Source: Phycisphaeraceae bacterium
Lineage (GTDB): Bacteria; Planctomycetota; Phycisphaerae; Phycisphaerales; UBA1924
Assembly (NCBI GenBank): GCA_023898685.1
Contig: CP060234.1
Location: 186,001-250,000 of the forward strand
Reading direction: 5' to 3'
Length of the DNA: 64,000 nucleotides
The stretch's first letter is position 1. Each line of letters begins with the position of its first letter. The position numbers and the translations under genes are program-made. Under the pieces are notes generated by a model that saw only the letters and a list, made by a program, of their open reading frames with translations, searched no databases and was not told the origin of the DNA. Shown here one piece after another: positions 25,420 to 32,854 of this stretch.

Positions 25420-27489
25420 GTGCGTGGTCGCATCCGTTCCAGTCGGCGTCGGTTCGCGGAATACTTCGCCAGGCGGAAGCGGGCGTCGTGGAAGCAGCGC
25501 GTCGCCGAACGCGAGGAGGCGCGGGACAGGGCCGAGGCGGGGCCGCGCCGGCGGTCGTTCGAGCGGCTGTTTGCGTCATTCTGGGGGCTGCTGCGCGGGC
25601 AGCGGCGGCGGCTGGCGGCGTCGCTTGGCACGCTGACCGTCGCGACGGTGCTGGGGCTGGCGGTGCCCTACACGTCGAAGCTCACGATCGACTATGTGCT
25701 GACCGACAACCCCGGGCCCCGGGGATGGCCCGCATGGCTCGGGATCGACGGGACCGATCCGGGCGTGCGTCTCGAGCTGCTGATCGGCCTGGGGGTCGGC
25801 ATCCTGACCATCAGCGTCGTCGCGGCGGGATTCGCGACGTGGGGCCGCTGGCAGTGCACACAGATGACCAAGAAGCTGCAGGTGAGGCTGCGCCGGCTGG
25901 CGTTCGAGCACGCGGTGCGGCTGCCGCTGAGCCGCGTGAGCGACCTGAAGTCGGGCGGGGTGGCGAGCATCCTGCGCGAGGACGCGGGCAACGCGGGTGA
26001 GCTGCTGTTCAGCATGATCTACAACCCGTGGCGCGCGATCATCCAGCTCGTGGGGACCCTGTCGATCCTGGCGTGGGTCGACTGGCGGCTGCTGCTCGGG
26101 GCGCTCGTGTTCATCCCGATCGTGTGGCTGAGCCACCGAACGTGGATCGAGCGGATCCGCCCGGTGCACCGCGACGTGCGGCGCACGCGGCAGGGGATCG
26201 ACGCGCAGGCGACCGAGAGCTTCGGGGGCATCCGCGTGGTGCGGGGGTTCCACCGGGCGGACGCGGAGGCGGCGCGGTTCACGCGCGACAACCACCTGAT
26301 GACGCGGCAGGAGCTGCTGGCGTGGTGGTGGAGCCGGCTGCTGGAGGTGGCGTGGCAGATCATCATCCCGCTGGCGAGCGCGGGGGTGCTGATCTACGGC
26401 GGGTGGCGGGTGCTCAAGCACGACCTGACCATCGGCGATCTCATGGCGTTCACGGCCTACGTGCTGATGCTGCTGGGGCCGCTCGAGGCGCTGGTGGCGA
26501 CGGCGGCGCAGATCCAGTCGCAGCTCGCGGGGTTCGACCGAACGCTGGACCTGTTCGACGAGCCCAGGGAGTTCGAGGCTGCGCGTTCCGGACGAGCCGC
26601 GACCGTGAGGGAGCGGGATCACGGCGGGATTCAGACCGCTCCCTCATGGTCGCGGCTCGTTGAGGGCGCGATGGCACTCGACCGGGCAACGGTCAGAGGT
26701 TTCGTCTCGATCGAGGGCGTGTCATTCCGCTATCCGCGGAGCCAGCCCCAGCGGCCCTTGGGCGGGAGCGACGAGGGGGAAGGCGAGGGCCGGCCCCTGC
26801 CGTCCGTGCTCGAGGACATCTCGCTGGAGGCGGCGCCGGGGGAGACAATCGCGCTGGTCGGCCCCTCGGGATCGGGCAAGACGACCCTGTGCAACCTCGT
26901 CGCACGGTTCTACGACCCGACGGAGGGGCGGATCACGCTCGACGGGACGGACCTGCGTGAGCTCGATGTCGACGACTACCGCCGCCTGCTGGGGATCGTC
27001 GAGCAGGACGTGTTTCTCTTCGACGGCACCGTGGCGGAGAACATCGCCTACGCGAAGCGGCGCGCGACGGACGGGGAGATCGTGGCGGCCGCGGAGGCGG
27101 CGAATGCGCACGGGTTCATCGGCGAGCTGGAGAACGGGTACGACACCCTGATCGGCGAGCGCGGCGTGCGGTTAAGCGGCGGGCAGAAGCAGCGGATCGC
27201 GATCGCGCGGGCGGTGCTGGCCGACCCCAAGATCCTGATCCTCGACGAGGCGACGAGCAACCTCGACAGCGAATCGGAGCGGCTGATCCAGGCCAGCCTG
27301 GATGTCTTGAGGCGGGGGCGAACAAGCTTCGTGATCGCCCACCGGCTGAGCACGATCAGGCACGCGGACCGGATCGTGGTGCTCGAGCGCGGTCGGGTGG
27401 TCGAGATGGGCACCCACGAGGAGCTGATGGCCCGATCGGGGCGGTACGCGGACCTGGTGCGGCTTCAGGTGGAGGGGGCGGTGGTGTAG
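25420..27489 (+). CDS. ABC transporter, fused permease and ATP-binding protein
   Basis: About 689-aa half-transporter of the MsbA/lipid-exporter type. Residues 45-370 form six membrane helices (TLTVATVLGLAVPYTSKL at the start). The nucleotide-binding domain holds Walker A GPSGSGKT, Q-loop in GIVEQDVFLF, signature LSGGQKQR, Walker B ILILDEATSNLD and switch AHRLST. The linker between the halves contains a 69-base perfect-frame palindrome (26590-26658). I place the start at GTG 25420; the open frame to 25180 runs through the upstream repeat and is unlikely to be translated. Substrate unknown. The gene is bracketed by two inverted-repeat elements. Confidence 0.9.
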   Translation: MRGRIRSSRRRFAEYFARRKRASWKQRVAEREEARDRAEAGPRRRSFERLFASFWGLLRGQRRRLAASLGTLTVATVLGLAVPYTSKLTIDYVLTDNPGPRGWPAWLGIDGTDPGVRLELLIGLGVGILTISVVAAGFATWGRWQCTQMTKKLQVRLRRLAFEHAVRLPLSRVSDLKSGGVASILREDAGNAGELLFSMIYNPWRAIIQLVGTLSILAWVDWRLLLGALVFIPIVWLSHRTWIERIRPVHRDVRRTRQGIDAQATESFGGIRVVRGFHRADAEAARFTRDNHLMTRQELLAWWWSRLLEVAWQIIIPLASAGVLIYGGWRVLKHDLTIGDLMAFTAYVLMLLGPLEALVATAAQIQSQLAGFDRTLDLFDEPREFEAARSGRAATVRERDHGGIQTAPSWSRLVEGAMALDRATVRGFVSIEGVSFRYPRSQPQRPLGGSDEGEGEGRPLPSVLEDISLEAAPGETIALVGPSGSGKTTLCNLVARFYDPTEGRITLDGTDLRELDVDDYRRLLGIVEQDVFLFDGTVAENIAYAKRRATDGEIVAAAEAANAHGFIGELENGYDTLIGERGVRLSGGQKQRIAIARAVLADPKILILDEATSNLDSESERLIQASLDVLRRGRTSFVIAHRLSTIRHADRIVVLERGRVVEMGTHEELMARSGRYADLVRLQVEGAVV
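26590..26658. repeat. Palindromic repeat inserted in frame in the ABC transporter gene
   Basis: 25-base arms 26590-26614 and 26634-26658 are inverse complements with one mismatch (left arm begins ACGAGCCGCGACCGTGAGGG). The loop is 19 bases. It encodes about 23 residues (around AATVRERDHGG and SWSRLVE) between the membrane and ATPase domains, where homologues need only a short linker. Confidence 0.85.
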
Positions 27490-27510
27490 GGGAAGGGACT
27501 CGGGTTTGTG

Positions 27511-27754
27511 CGCGAAACTCGCGAAGGGAAGGAATCAACGCGGAGTTCGCGGAGGGGCGGAGGACGCGGAGGGGAATGCTCCGTCCTTGCTTTGAGAGCT
27601 GGTGAGCAATGGAGGTCGATTCGAGGTCGGGTGTCGTCGGAAGTTCGGCCCTTCGCTGACGCTCGGGGCTCATTCGGAGAGCTTCCCTCCGCATCTCAAC
27701 GTTCAGTCCTCCGCTTCCTATTCGTTCGAGCCCTTCGCGACCCTCGCGTTGAAA
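27511..27754. repeat. Inverted-repeat element downstream of ABC transporter
   Basis: Direct arm around 27534-27576 (TCAACGCGGAG...) faces an inverted arm around 27692-27754 that ends with TTCGCGACCCTCGCGTTGAA. Layout and size match the 25107-25364 element, although the inner sequence differs. With the flanking sequence it fills most of the gap between the ABC gene and the tRNA. Confidence 0.6.
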
Positions 27755-27834
27755 GTCCGGTTCCCTCGACCCGTTCGGGCGTGGTCTTTCGTGAACGAGT
27801 TCCGCGTCTCCACGGCACCCGTGATCAGGACTCG

Positions 27835-27872
27835 CCAAAACGACAGGACGCCGCGGGTTTGCCGCGGCGTCC
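27835..27872 (-). terminator. Terminator of tRNA-Ala
   Basis: Perfect 11-bp stem GGACGCCGCGG / CCGCGGCGTCC (27846-27856 and 27862-27872) with a 5-base loop. On the minus strand a T4 run follows (AAAA near 27838-27841 on plus). It lies seven bases past the 3' end of the tRNA. Confidence 0.75.
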
Positions 27873-27878
27873 GAGAAG

Positions 27879-27953
27879 TGGAGGCTAGGGGACTCGAACC
27901 CCTGACCTCATCCATGCCATGGATGCGCTCTACCAAAACTGAGCTAAGCCCCC
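27879..27953 (-). tRNA. tRNA-Ala (anticodon GGC)
   Basis: On the minus strand a full cloverleaf can be drawn. The acceptor is GGGGGCT pairing AGCCTCC (one G-U), the D arm GCTC...GAGC, and the anticodon stem CATCC/GGATG with loop ATGGCAT, giving anticodon GGC, which reads GCC alanine codons. The T arm is AGGGG TTCGAGT CCCCT. The discriminator is A and no CCA is encoded. The D loop contains a TTTTGG run, slightly long but acceptable. Single tRNA gene with its own terminator. Confidence 0.93.
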
Positions 27954-28225
27954 AAGTTGTCATCCCATCCCGGTTGGGCCCGGAAGGGTCCCAATCGTAG
28001 TGCCCTTTCGACCACGATCAAGGCCAACGCGAGCCGCCTGGAACCAGTGTTCGAGTGTGTGGGTCGGTTTGTGCCGTCCGTCGCGGATGCGACGATCGGC
28101 GCGATCAGCCGGGTCCGCGGGGTGCAACGTTCACGCGGTTCGGGTGAAGCGGATGATCTGCGCGGGCGGGGAACCCGATGTCCATCGGCGCCCGGGGGAT
28201 AGGCCCGGCCGGTCAGGAGTAGACC
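27954..28225. other. Intergenic region upstream of tRNA and hypothetical gene
   Basis: 272 bases between the divergent tRNA gene and the 95-aa gene. I see no ORF, repeat or convincing hairpin. It should contain the tRNA promoter on the minus strand, which I could not place. Confidence 0.35.
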
Positions 28226-28513
28226 ATGCCGCGGATGCTCGAGAGATGGACGCAGGGACGAGTGCCGATCGGGCTGCGGTGGTGGATCACCCGTTCCGGT
28301 GAGATCCGCCCAGGCTGGCCCGCACCGGGGCTCGAGCACACCACGCTGGGAATGGGCTGGATTGCGTACAACGAGGCGGTTGGCGTGATCGAGCACCCGC
28401 TTCCGCCCGTCGACATCGGCCTGCTGGACATGCTCGACGAGCGTTTCCCGAACAGGCGCTGGTTCGCCGGCGCATGGGTCGAGGAGGCGGCTGCGGTGCG
28501 CAAGGCGGCCTGA
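28226..28513 (+). CDS. Small hypothetical protein
   Basis: 95-aa protein of unknown function. GC-rich third codon positions and AGGAG six bases before ATG 28226 support it as a real gene. It is rich in Trp and aromatic residues (LRWWITRSGEIRPGWP, MGWIAYNEAVGV) and has no signal peptide or membrane helix. No family recognised. It converges with the heptosyltransferase gene 32 bases downstream, across a CAGAACTCAG repeat. Confidence 0.65.
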   Translation: MPRMLERWTQGRVPIGLRWWITRSGEIRPGWPAPGLEHTTLGMGWIAYNEAVGVIEHPLPPVDIGLLDMLDERFPNRRWFAGAWVEEAAAVRKAA

Positions 28514-28530
28514 CCGCTCGGATCGCAGTA

Positions 28531-28550
28531 TTCAGAACTCAGATCTCAGG
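28531..28550. repeat. CAGAACTCAG repeat unit
   Basis: TTCAGAACTCAGATCTCAGG. It shares its core with the inverted repeat at 20629-20719. It contains the stop codon of the minus-strand heptosyltransferase (28546-28548). Confidence 0.5.
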
Positions 28551-29694
28551 ATTGGGACTGTCGGAGCAAAGCGTCCGCGGCGGCGATTACGTCGTTTGGC
28601 GCGATCCTGCCGATCGAGCACCGGTCCGGGTGGTCGTTGGCGGACTGATCCGGCGGGAGCGTCGGATCGGCGAGGAGGATCCTCTCGCTGGGCTCGCCGG
28701 TCGCGAGCGGGCGCACGGGGATGCTCGTCCAACGGGCGTCGGTCGGGCCGAACAGAGAGACGAGCGGGCAGCCGAGGGCCGCCGCGATGTGGCGTGGGCC
28801 GGTGTCGTTGGTGACCATGAGCCGGGCGTCGCGGCAGAGGACCTTGAGGGCGCCGAGCGTGTGGGCGTGATCGGGGAGGGGAATCGCGCGGGCTGACTTG
28901 GCCGCCTCGGCGATCTCACGGCAGAGGTCGGCCTCGGCGGGTGAGCCGTTGACGAGGACGGTCAGGTCGTGGGCTCGGGCGAGGTGATCGGCGAGGGCGG
29001 CGAATCGGTCGGCGGGCCAACGCTTGGCGGGGTTGTTGCCGCCCGGATTGAGGATGGCGAACGGCGTGGTCGGGTCGAGGAACGCGCTCGTGCGAACATT
29101 TGCAGCGTCCTGCTCGTCGCGGTCGGAGATGGGGAGGGAGAGGAGGGTGCCCTCGGGGAGGATGGTCTTGACTCTGTCGGGGCGATCGAGCGGCGGGGTG
29201 GCGAGTGCTTCGGAGGTCGCGGGGTCGACGAGCGCGGAGGCGGCGTGCCAGTAGTAGCCGACGGCGGGGACGATGGCCCACGAGCCGGCGGCCCTGGGCG
29301 GCCTGAGCCGGCGTGTGAGCAGCACGCCCCGTGCGTCGCGGTCGTAGCCGACACGGCGTGGGATGCCGGCGACGCGGACGGTCAGGGCGGTGGAGAAGGA
29401 GCCCGTGAGCAGGAGCGCGGTGTCGTAGCGGCGCGGGCGGAGCTTGGCGGCGGTGTACTTGTGGCCCATGACGCCGCTGGCGCGGGCGGTGTGGAACTCG
29501 TCGATGACGGTCCGGCCTTCGGGGGTGGCCAGACCCTCGAGGAGGTGGTCGAGCCCTGGACGGGCAAGGGCGCCGATGAACGCGCCCGGGAGGGCCTCGC
29601 GGAGGCGGATCAGGGCGGGAGTCGCCATGACCGCATCACCCACCCAGGAGGGGAGGACGATCAGGAGGCGGAGGATCGGGTCGGGTGAAGACAT
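28546..29694 (-). CDS. Glycosyltransferase family 9 (ADP-heptose:LPS heptosyltransferase-like)
   Basis: 382-aa GT9 enzyme, WaaF/RfaF-like, expected to add heptose to the lipopolysaccharide core from ADP-heptose on the cytoplasmic face. The N-terminal Rossmann half begins RLLIVLPSWVGDAVMATPAL, with the GD(A) motif near the acceptor site. The C-terminal half has FAILNPGGNNPAKRWP and NDTGPRHIAAALGCP, the sugar-nucleotide motif. Start is ATG 29694; ATG 29715 is possible. It follows the GmhB-like gene on the same strand after 65 bases, which supports a heptose pathway. Which heptose position it modifies is not readable. Confidence 0.88.
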   Translation of the reverse strand: MSSPDPILRLLIVLPSWVGDAVMATPALIRLREALPGAFIGALARPGLDHLLEGLATPEGRTVIDEFHTARASGVMGHKYTAAKLRPRRYDTALLLTGSFSTALTVRVAGIPRRVGYDRDARGVLLTRRLRPPRAAGSWAIVPAVGYYWHAASALVDPATSEALATPPLDRPDRVKTILPEGTLLSLPISDRDEQDAANVRTSAFLDPTTPFAILNPGGNNPAKRWPADRFAALADHLARAHDLTVLVNGSPAEADLCREIAEAAKSARAIPLPDHAHTLGALKVLCRDARLMVTNDTGPRHIAAALGCPLVSLFGPTDARWTSIPVRPLATGEPSERILLADPTLPPDQSANDHPDRCSIGRIAPNDVIAAADALLRQSQS

Positions 29695-29759
29695 CGAGGG
29701 GGGACAATACCCCATGGATTCGCGGTGCCCATCCGCGGCTTGGTCGGCGTGGCTGAGCG

Positions 29760-30671
29760 TCAATCGTGGTGCTTGGGGGTGGCAGGCCAGAGTTTCTGGC
29801 CCGGGTGCTTGTGGGTGTACCAGACATTCGTGGCTCGCCGGAGCTCGGCCATGAAGCCGAGGGCGCCGAGGCGGTGGATGGCGAGCGTAGCCGAGACCGA
29901 GCGGTCGTCGAGAGTCAGGTCGATGAGACGGACGCCGATGCGCTCGGCGATCGCGCGGGCGGCGGACTCAACAGTGCGGCGGGTATCGGCGTCGGCGAGG
30001 GGGCGGGAGTCGAAGGCCCGGAGGGTGACGACGGAGGCCGGGGTGAAGGTGAGGGAAGATGGAGGAGAGACAGGCGTGACGCCTGTCCCACCCGGAGCGG
30101 AGAGGATGTGGTCGACGGCGTCGGGGAGCCCCGGGAAGTCCCCCTCCCGGCCCACGCGGAGGCAGTGCTCGGGCGGAACACCCGCGGCCCGGCCCGCCTC
30201 GACGTCGCGCTCGGCGTCGCCGATGAGCCACGAACGCGGAATGTCGAGGTTCAACTCGCGAGCCGCGGTGTGTGGCATGCCCGGGCCGGGCTTGCGCCAG
30301 GGGTGGGCGTGCGCGAGGTGATCGATCTCCGAGTCTGGGTGGTGCGGCGCGGCGTAGGCGGCGTCGATGAGACAGCGGCCCTCAATCGTGAGCAGCTCGC
30401 GGAGACGGTCGTTGGTGGCCTCGATGTCGCGGATCGCGGCCGATCCGCGGGCCACAGCGGCCTGATTGGTGACGATCACGAGCGCGAAGCCGGCGTCGGC
30501 GAGGCGGGTGCACGCGTCGAAGACGCCCGGGAGGAGCCGGACATGATCTGGTTGAAACAGGTCGCCCCGAGTGGCCGGGAAGGCGTTGTCGGGGAGGGTC
30601 GCATTCGCGTTGAGGGTGTCGTCGCGATCGAGGAAGACCGCTGAGCGGGGATGGCCTGGCCTTGGTGACAT
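29760..30671 (-). CDS. gmhB: GmhB-like HAD phosphatase with extra C-terminal domain
   Basis: 303-aa protein. Residues 10-190 are a HAD-IIIA phosphatase: nucleophile motif DRDDTLN, VTNQAAVARG, RKPGPGM and IGDAERDVEAG. This matches D-glycero-D-manno-heptose 1,7-bisphosphate phosphatase, which prepares heptose for ADP-heptose. The usual zinc-binding cysteines before RKP are replaced by His-rich sequence (APHHPDSEIDHLAHAHPW). After a linker encoded partly by a 19-base palindrome (30069-30087) come about 90 residues (VVTLRAFDSRPLADADTRRT ...) of unknown fold, absent from ordinary GmhB. ATG 30671 chosen; the longer open frame is antisense to the DUF481 gene. Likely co-expressed with the heptosyltransferase. 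Confidence 0.82.
   Translation of the reverse strand: MSPRPGHPRSAVFLDRDDTLNANATLPDNAFPATRGDLFQPDHVRLLPGVFDACTRLADAGFALVIVTNQAAVARGSAAIRDIEATNDRLRELLTIEGRCLIDAAYAAPHHPDSEIDHLAHAHPWRKPGPGMPHTAARELNLDIPRSWLIGDAERDVEAGRAAGVPPEHCLRVGREGDFPGLPDAVDHILSAPGGTGVTPVSPPSSLTFTPASVVTLRAFDSRPLADADTRRTVESAARAIAERIGVRLIDLTLDDRSVSATLAIHRLGALGFMAELRRATNVWYTHKHPGQKLWPATPKHHD
30069..30087. repeat. Short palindrome inside the gmhB-like gene
   Basis: GACAGGCGT / ACGCCTGTC around one central base. It encodes GVTPV in the linker between the phosphatase and the C-terminal domain, so it is an in-frame repeat insertion. Confidence 0.65.
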
Positions 30672-30800
30672 CCGCCCAAGGCTACCCGGGCCGTGGCGGC
30701 CTCGCCCGCGAAGGGCTACCGTGCCGCTCGCCGGCGGCGCGAGCCGGGCGGCGCGCGGTCCGCCGCGACACCCCCACAAGACGCGAAGGAGACCAGGAAG

Positions 30801-31712
30801 ATGAAGATGCGACTGATGCTGCTGCCCCTGCTGGCCGGCTCGGTGGTCATGGCCCAGGACGCGGCTCCGGCGAAGAGCGCAGCGGAACTGCTCGAGCAGC
30901 TCAGGGCGGCGGGAGTCGAGATCCCGGAGGGGTTCACGGCCAACGACGACGGGACGGTGTCGGTGCCGGTGCCGCCCTCGGCGGAAACCCCCGTGAGCGG
31001 TGCCGCCGACGAGGCCGGGGCGACCGCGGACGCGCAGGCGGCGCCCGAGGTCAAGAAGGCGGAGTGGGACACGAAGCTCGTGCTCGCGCTCACCGCCGCT
31101 TCCGGGAATACGGAGTCCATCGGTTTCGCGTCGACCATCGTCTCGAAGCGGACCACGGAGACGAGCGCGTTGACGCTCGACGCGGCGTACTTCTACGGGA
31201 GCCAGGACGGGGACAAGAACGCGAACCAGTTCACCGCGGGCGTGCAGCACGACTGGCTGTTCAAGGACTCGAGGTGGTTCGTCTTCGCGGACGCCCGGTT
31301 CGACTGGGATGAGTTCAAGAGCTATGACTACCGCGTCTCGGCGCACGGCGGCGTGGGGTACAAGCTGATCGACAAGGACAGCATGACGCTCACGCTGCGG
31401 GCCGGTGCCGGCGGGGCGAAGGAGTTCGGATCGGGTCGGAACCAGATCATCCCCGAGGCGTTGCTGGGGGCCGACTTCTCGTGGCAGATCGCGGACAACC
31501 AGAGCTTCGAGGCGAGCCACCGCTTCTATCCCGATCTCGACCAGGGCGGGGAGTTCCGCATGGTGACGACGGCGGGCTGGAAGCTGGACATTGACAAGGA
31601 CGACGGTCTGTCGTTCGCGATCAATCTGCTCCACGAATACGAGAGCGATGTTGACCCGGGCGTCGAGAACAGCGACCTCAAGGTGTTCGCGGGATTGAGC
31701 TACGACTTCTGA
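30801..31712 (+). CDS. DUF481 family outer-membrane protein
   Basis: 303-aa protein with a signal peptide (MKMRLMLLPLLAGSVVMAQ), then an Ala/Glu-rich linker region of about 85 residues, and a beta-barrel of the DUF481/YdiY type from WDTKLVLALTAASGNTES onward. Alternating strands such as FVFADARFDWDEF and GGVGYKLI end in SYDF with a terminal Phe, the usual beta-barrel assembly signal. Function of the family is unknown. ATG 30801 was chosen for its GGAG upstream and correct signal peptide. A strong terminator follows. Confidence 0.85.
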   Translation: MKMRLMLLPLLAGSVVMAQDAAPAKSAAELLEQLRAAGVEIPEGFTANDDGTVSVPVPPSAETPVSGAADEAGATADAQAAPEVKKAEWDTKLVLALTAASGNTESIGFASTIVSKRTTETSALTLDAAYFYGSQDGDKNANQFTAGVQHDWLFKDSRWFVFADARFDWDEFKSYDYRVSAHGGVGYKLIDKDSMTLTLRAGAGGAKEFGSGRNQIIPEALLGADFSWQIADNQSFEASHRFYPDLDQGGEFRMVTTAGWKLDIDKDDGLSFAINLLHEYESDVDPGVENSDLKVFAGLSYDF

Positions 31713-31742
31713 CCCCGCGTGAATCAGATGATGCCGTAAGAG

Positions 31743-31766
31743 AGCCCGGGTTGCCCCGGGCTTTTT
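31743..31766 (+). terminator. Rho-independent terminator of DUF481 gene
   Basis: AGCCCGGG (31743-31750) and CCCGGGCT (31755-31762) form an 8-bp stem with a 4-base loop followed by TTTTT. It lies 30 bases after the DUF481 stop, between convergent genes, and may also act on the minus strand. Confidence 0.88.
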
Positions 31767-31805
31767 CGTGGATGGGATACTGTTCGCGCCTCGGGTGGCC
31801 CGCAA

Positions 31806-32489
31806 TCACCGTCTCCGCCTTGTCGCGGCGGCGAGGACCGGCGCGAAGGCGAGCAGGCCGGCGGGGGCGGGGACGATGGCGACGTTGTCGAGATCGACGT
31901 TGTACAGCGTGGGGTCGCCGAGCAGGCCGTCGGGGGAGGCGATGCCGATCTGGATGAACCCGACGTTGGAGAAGACCGTCTCGAAGCTCGAGTCCTCGTA
32001 GGTCACGAACTGCGGGTTGGCCGGGTTGATGTCGATCGACAGATCCGTCCACTCGCCGGCGAAAACGGGCACGAAGAAGATCCCCACCGCGCCCGGGAAC
32101 GGGGCCCCGAATGTGTCGGCGGCGATGCGCACGAACACGGTCACCGGCTCGGGGATGTCGTGGCGGAGGGAGAAGGAGAGGTTGGTCACGCCGGCGGCGA
32201 TCCAGTCGCCGACGAAGGCGCCGCCCGAGGCGTCGGTGCCGGGCAGCAGGCCCTTGTTGCCGCGGAAGACGGTGTTGAACGAGCCGGGGTCGTTGAACTC
32301 GAAGCCGGTCTGGCTGGAGATGTATCCGGTATCCCCGACGCCGCCGTTGGCGTGCTCGGCGGGGGGGAGGAAATCGCCGCCGAGCCAGTTGTTGGCGCCG
32401 TTGTCGAAGGTCTCGGTGAACGGGTTGGTCGGCCCGGCCAGGGCGGCGGCCGAGGCGAAGGTCAGGGCGAGGAGGCACGGCGTCTTCAT
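31806..32489 (-). CDS. Exported protein with PEP-CTERM-like sorting tail
   Basis: 227-aa protein with signal peptide (MKTPCLLALTFASAAALA). A beta-sandwich body (FTETFDNGANNWLGG, SLRHDIPEPVTVFVRIAADT, WTDLSIDINPA) resembles concanavalin-like modules of exported planctomycete proteins. The C-terminal tail is VPAPA, then a hydrophobic helix (GLLAFAPVLAAA) and RRRR. That is the arrangement of PEP-CTERM-type sorting signals. ATG 32489 is preceded by a GGAG eight bases upstream. Role unknown. Confidence 0.8.
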   Translation of the reverse strand: MKTPCLLALTFASAAALAGPTNPFTETFDNGANNWLGGDFLPPAEHANGGVGDTGYISSQTGFEFNDPGSFNTVFRGNKGLLPGTDASGGAFVGDWIAAGVTNLSFSLRHDIPEPVTVFVRIAADTFGAPFPGAVGIFFVPVFAGEWTDLSIDINPANPQFVTYEDSSFETVFSNVGFIQIGIASPDGLLGDPTLYNVDLDNVAIVPAPAGLLAFAPVLAAATRRRR

Positions 32490-32854
32490 TGGAGCATCTC
32501 CATTCTTACGTATTACGAACAAACAGGGCCATATGGCGCTGCTGCCGGTTGAATATCGCGGGAATCTTACCCCCCTGGTTGTGGGTGACCAGTCTCAGCG
32601 GAGAAAAATAGACATTTTGGTCATCAAAGTACGTTTTTTAGGACGTTCTGAAGGGGAGTGGGCCGGGCACACGAATCGGGCCTCGGCGGAGCCACGTCCG
32701 GTGGCGCTCAATACCCCGGATGGACACAGGACGAACGAGGCGAGAATAAAGTGGATAACTGGACACGTATTTCCTCGTAATCGCACCCAGAGAGCTACAA
32801 TTCGCCGGGACATCCTGCCACCCGGTGCTGGGGGCGTTCGCGGAAGGACGAGTC
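32490..32854. other. AT-richer intergenic region upstream of the cytochrome operon
   Basis: 365 bases between divergent genes, visibly poorer in GC than the genes. It contains A/T runs near 32600-32645 and a TACAAT hexamer at 32796-32801 that could be a -10 element for the downstream operon, without a good -35. No GG-N10-GC sigma-54 element was found by eye. Confidence 0.45.

Noticed and set aside
30672..31805. N-terminal extension of the gmhB-like gene to 681 aa
   Set aside because: The extension is antisense to the DUF481 outer-membrane gene; the phosphatase begins naturally at ATG 30671.
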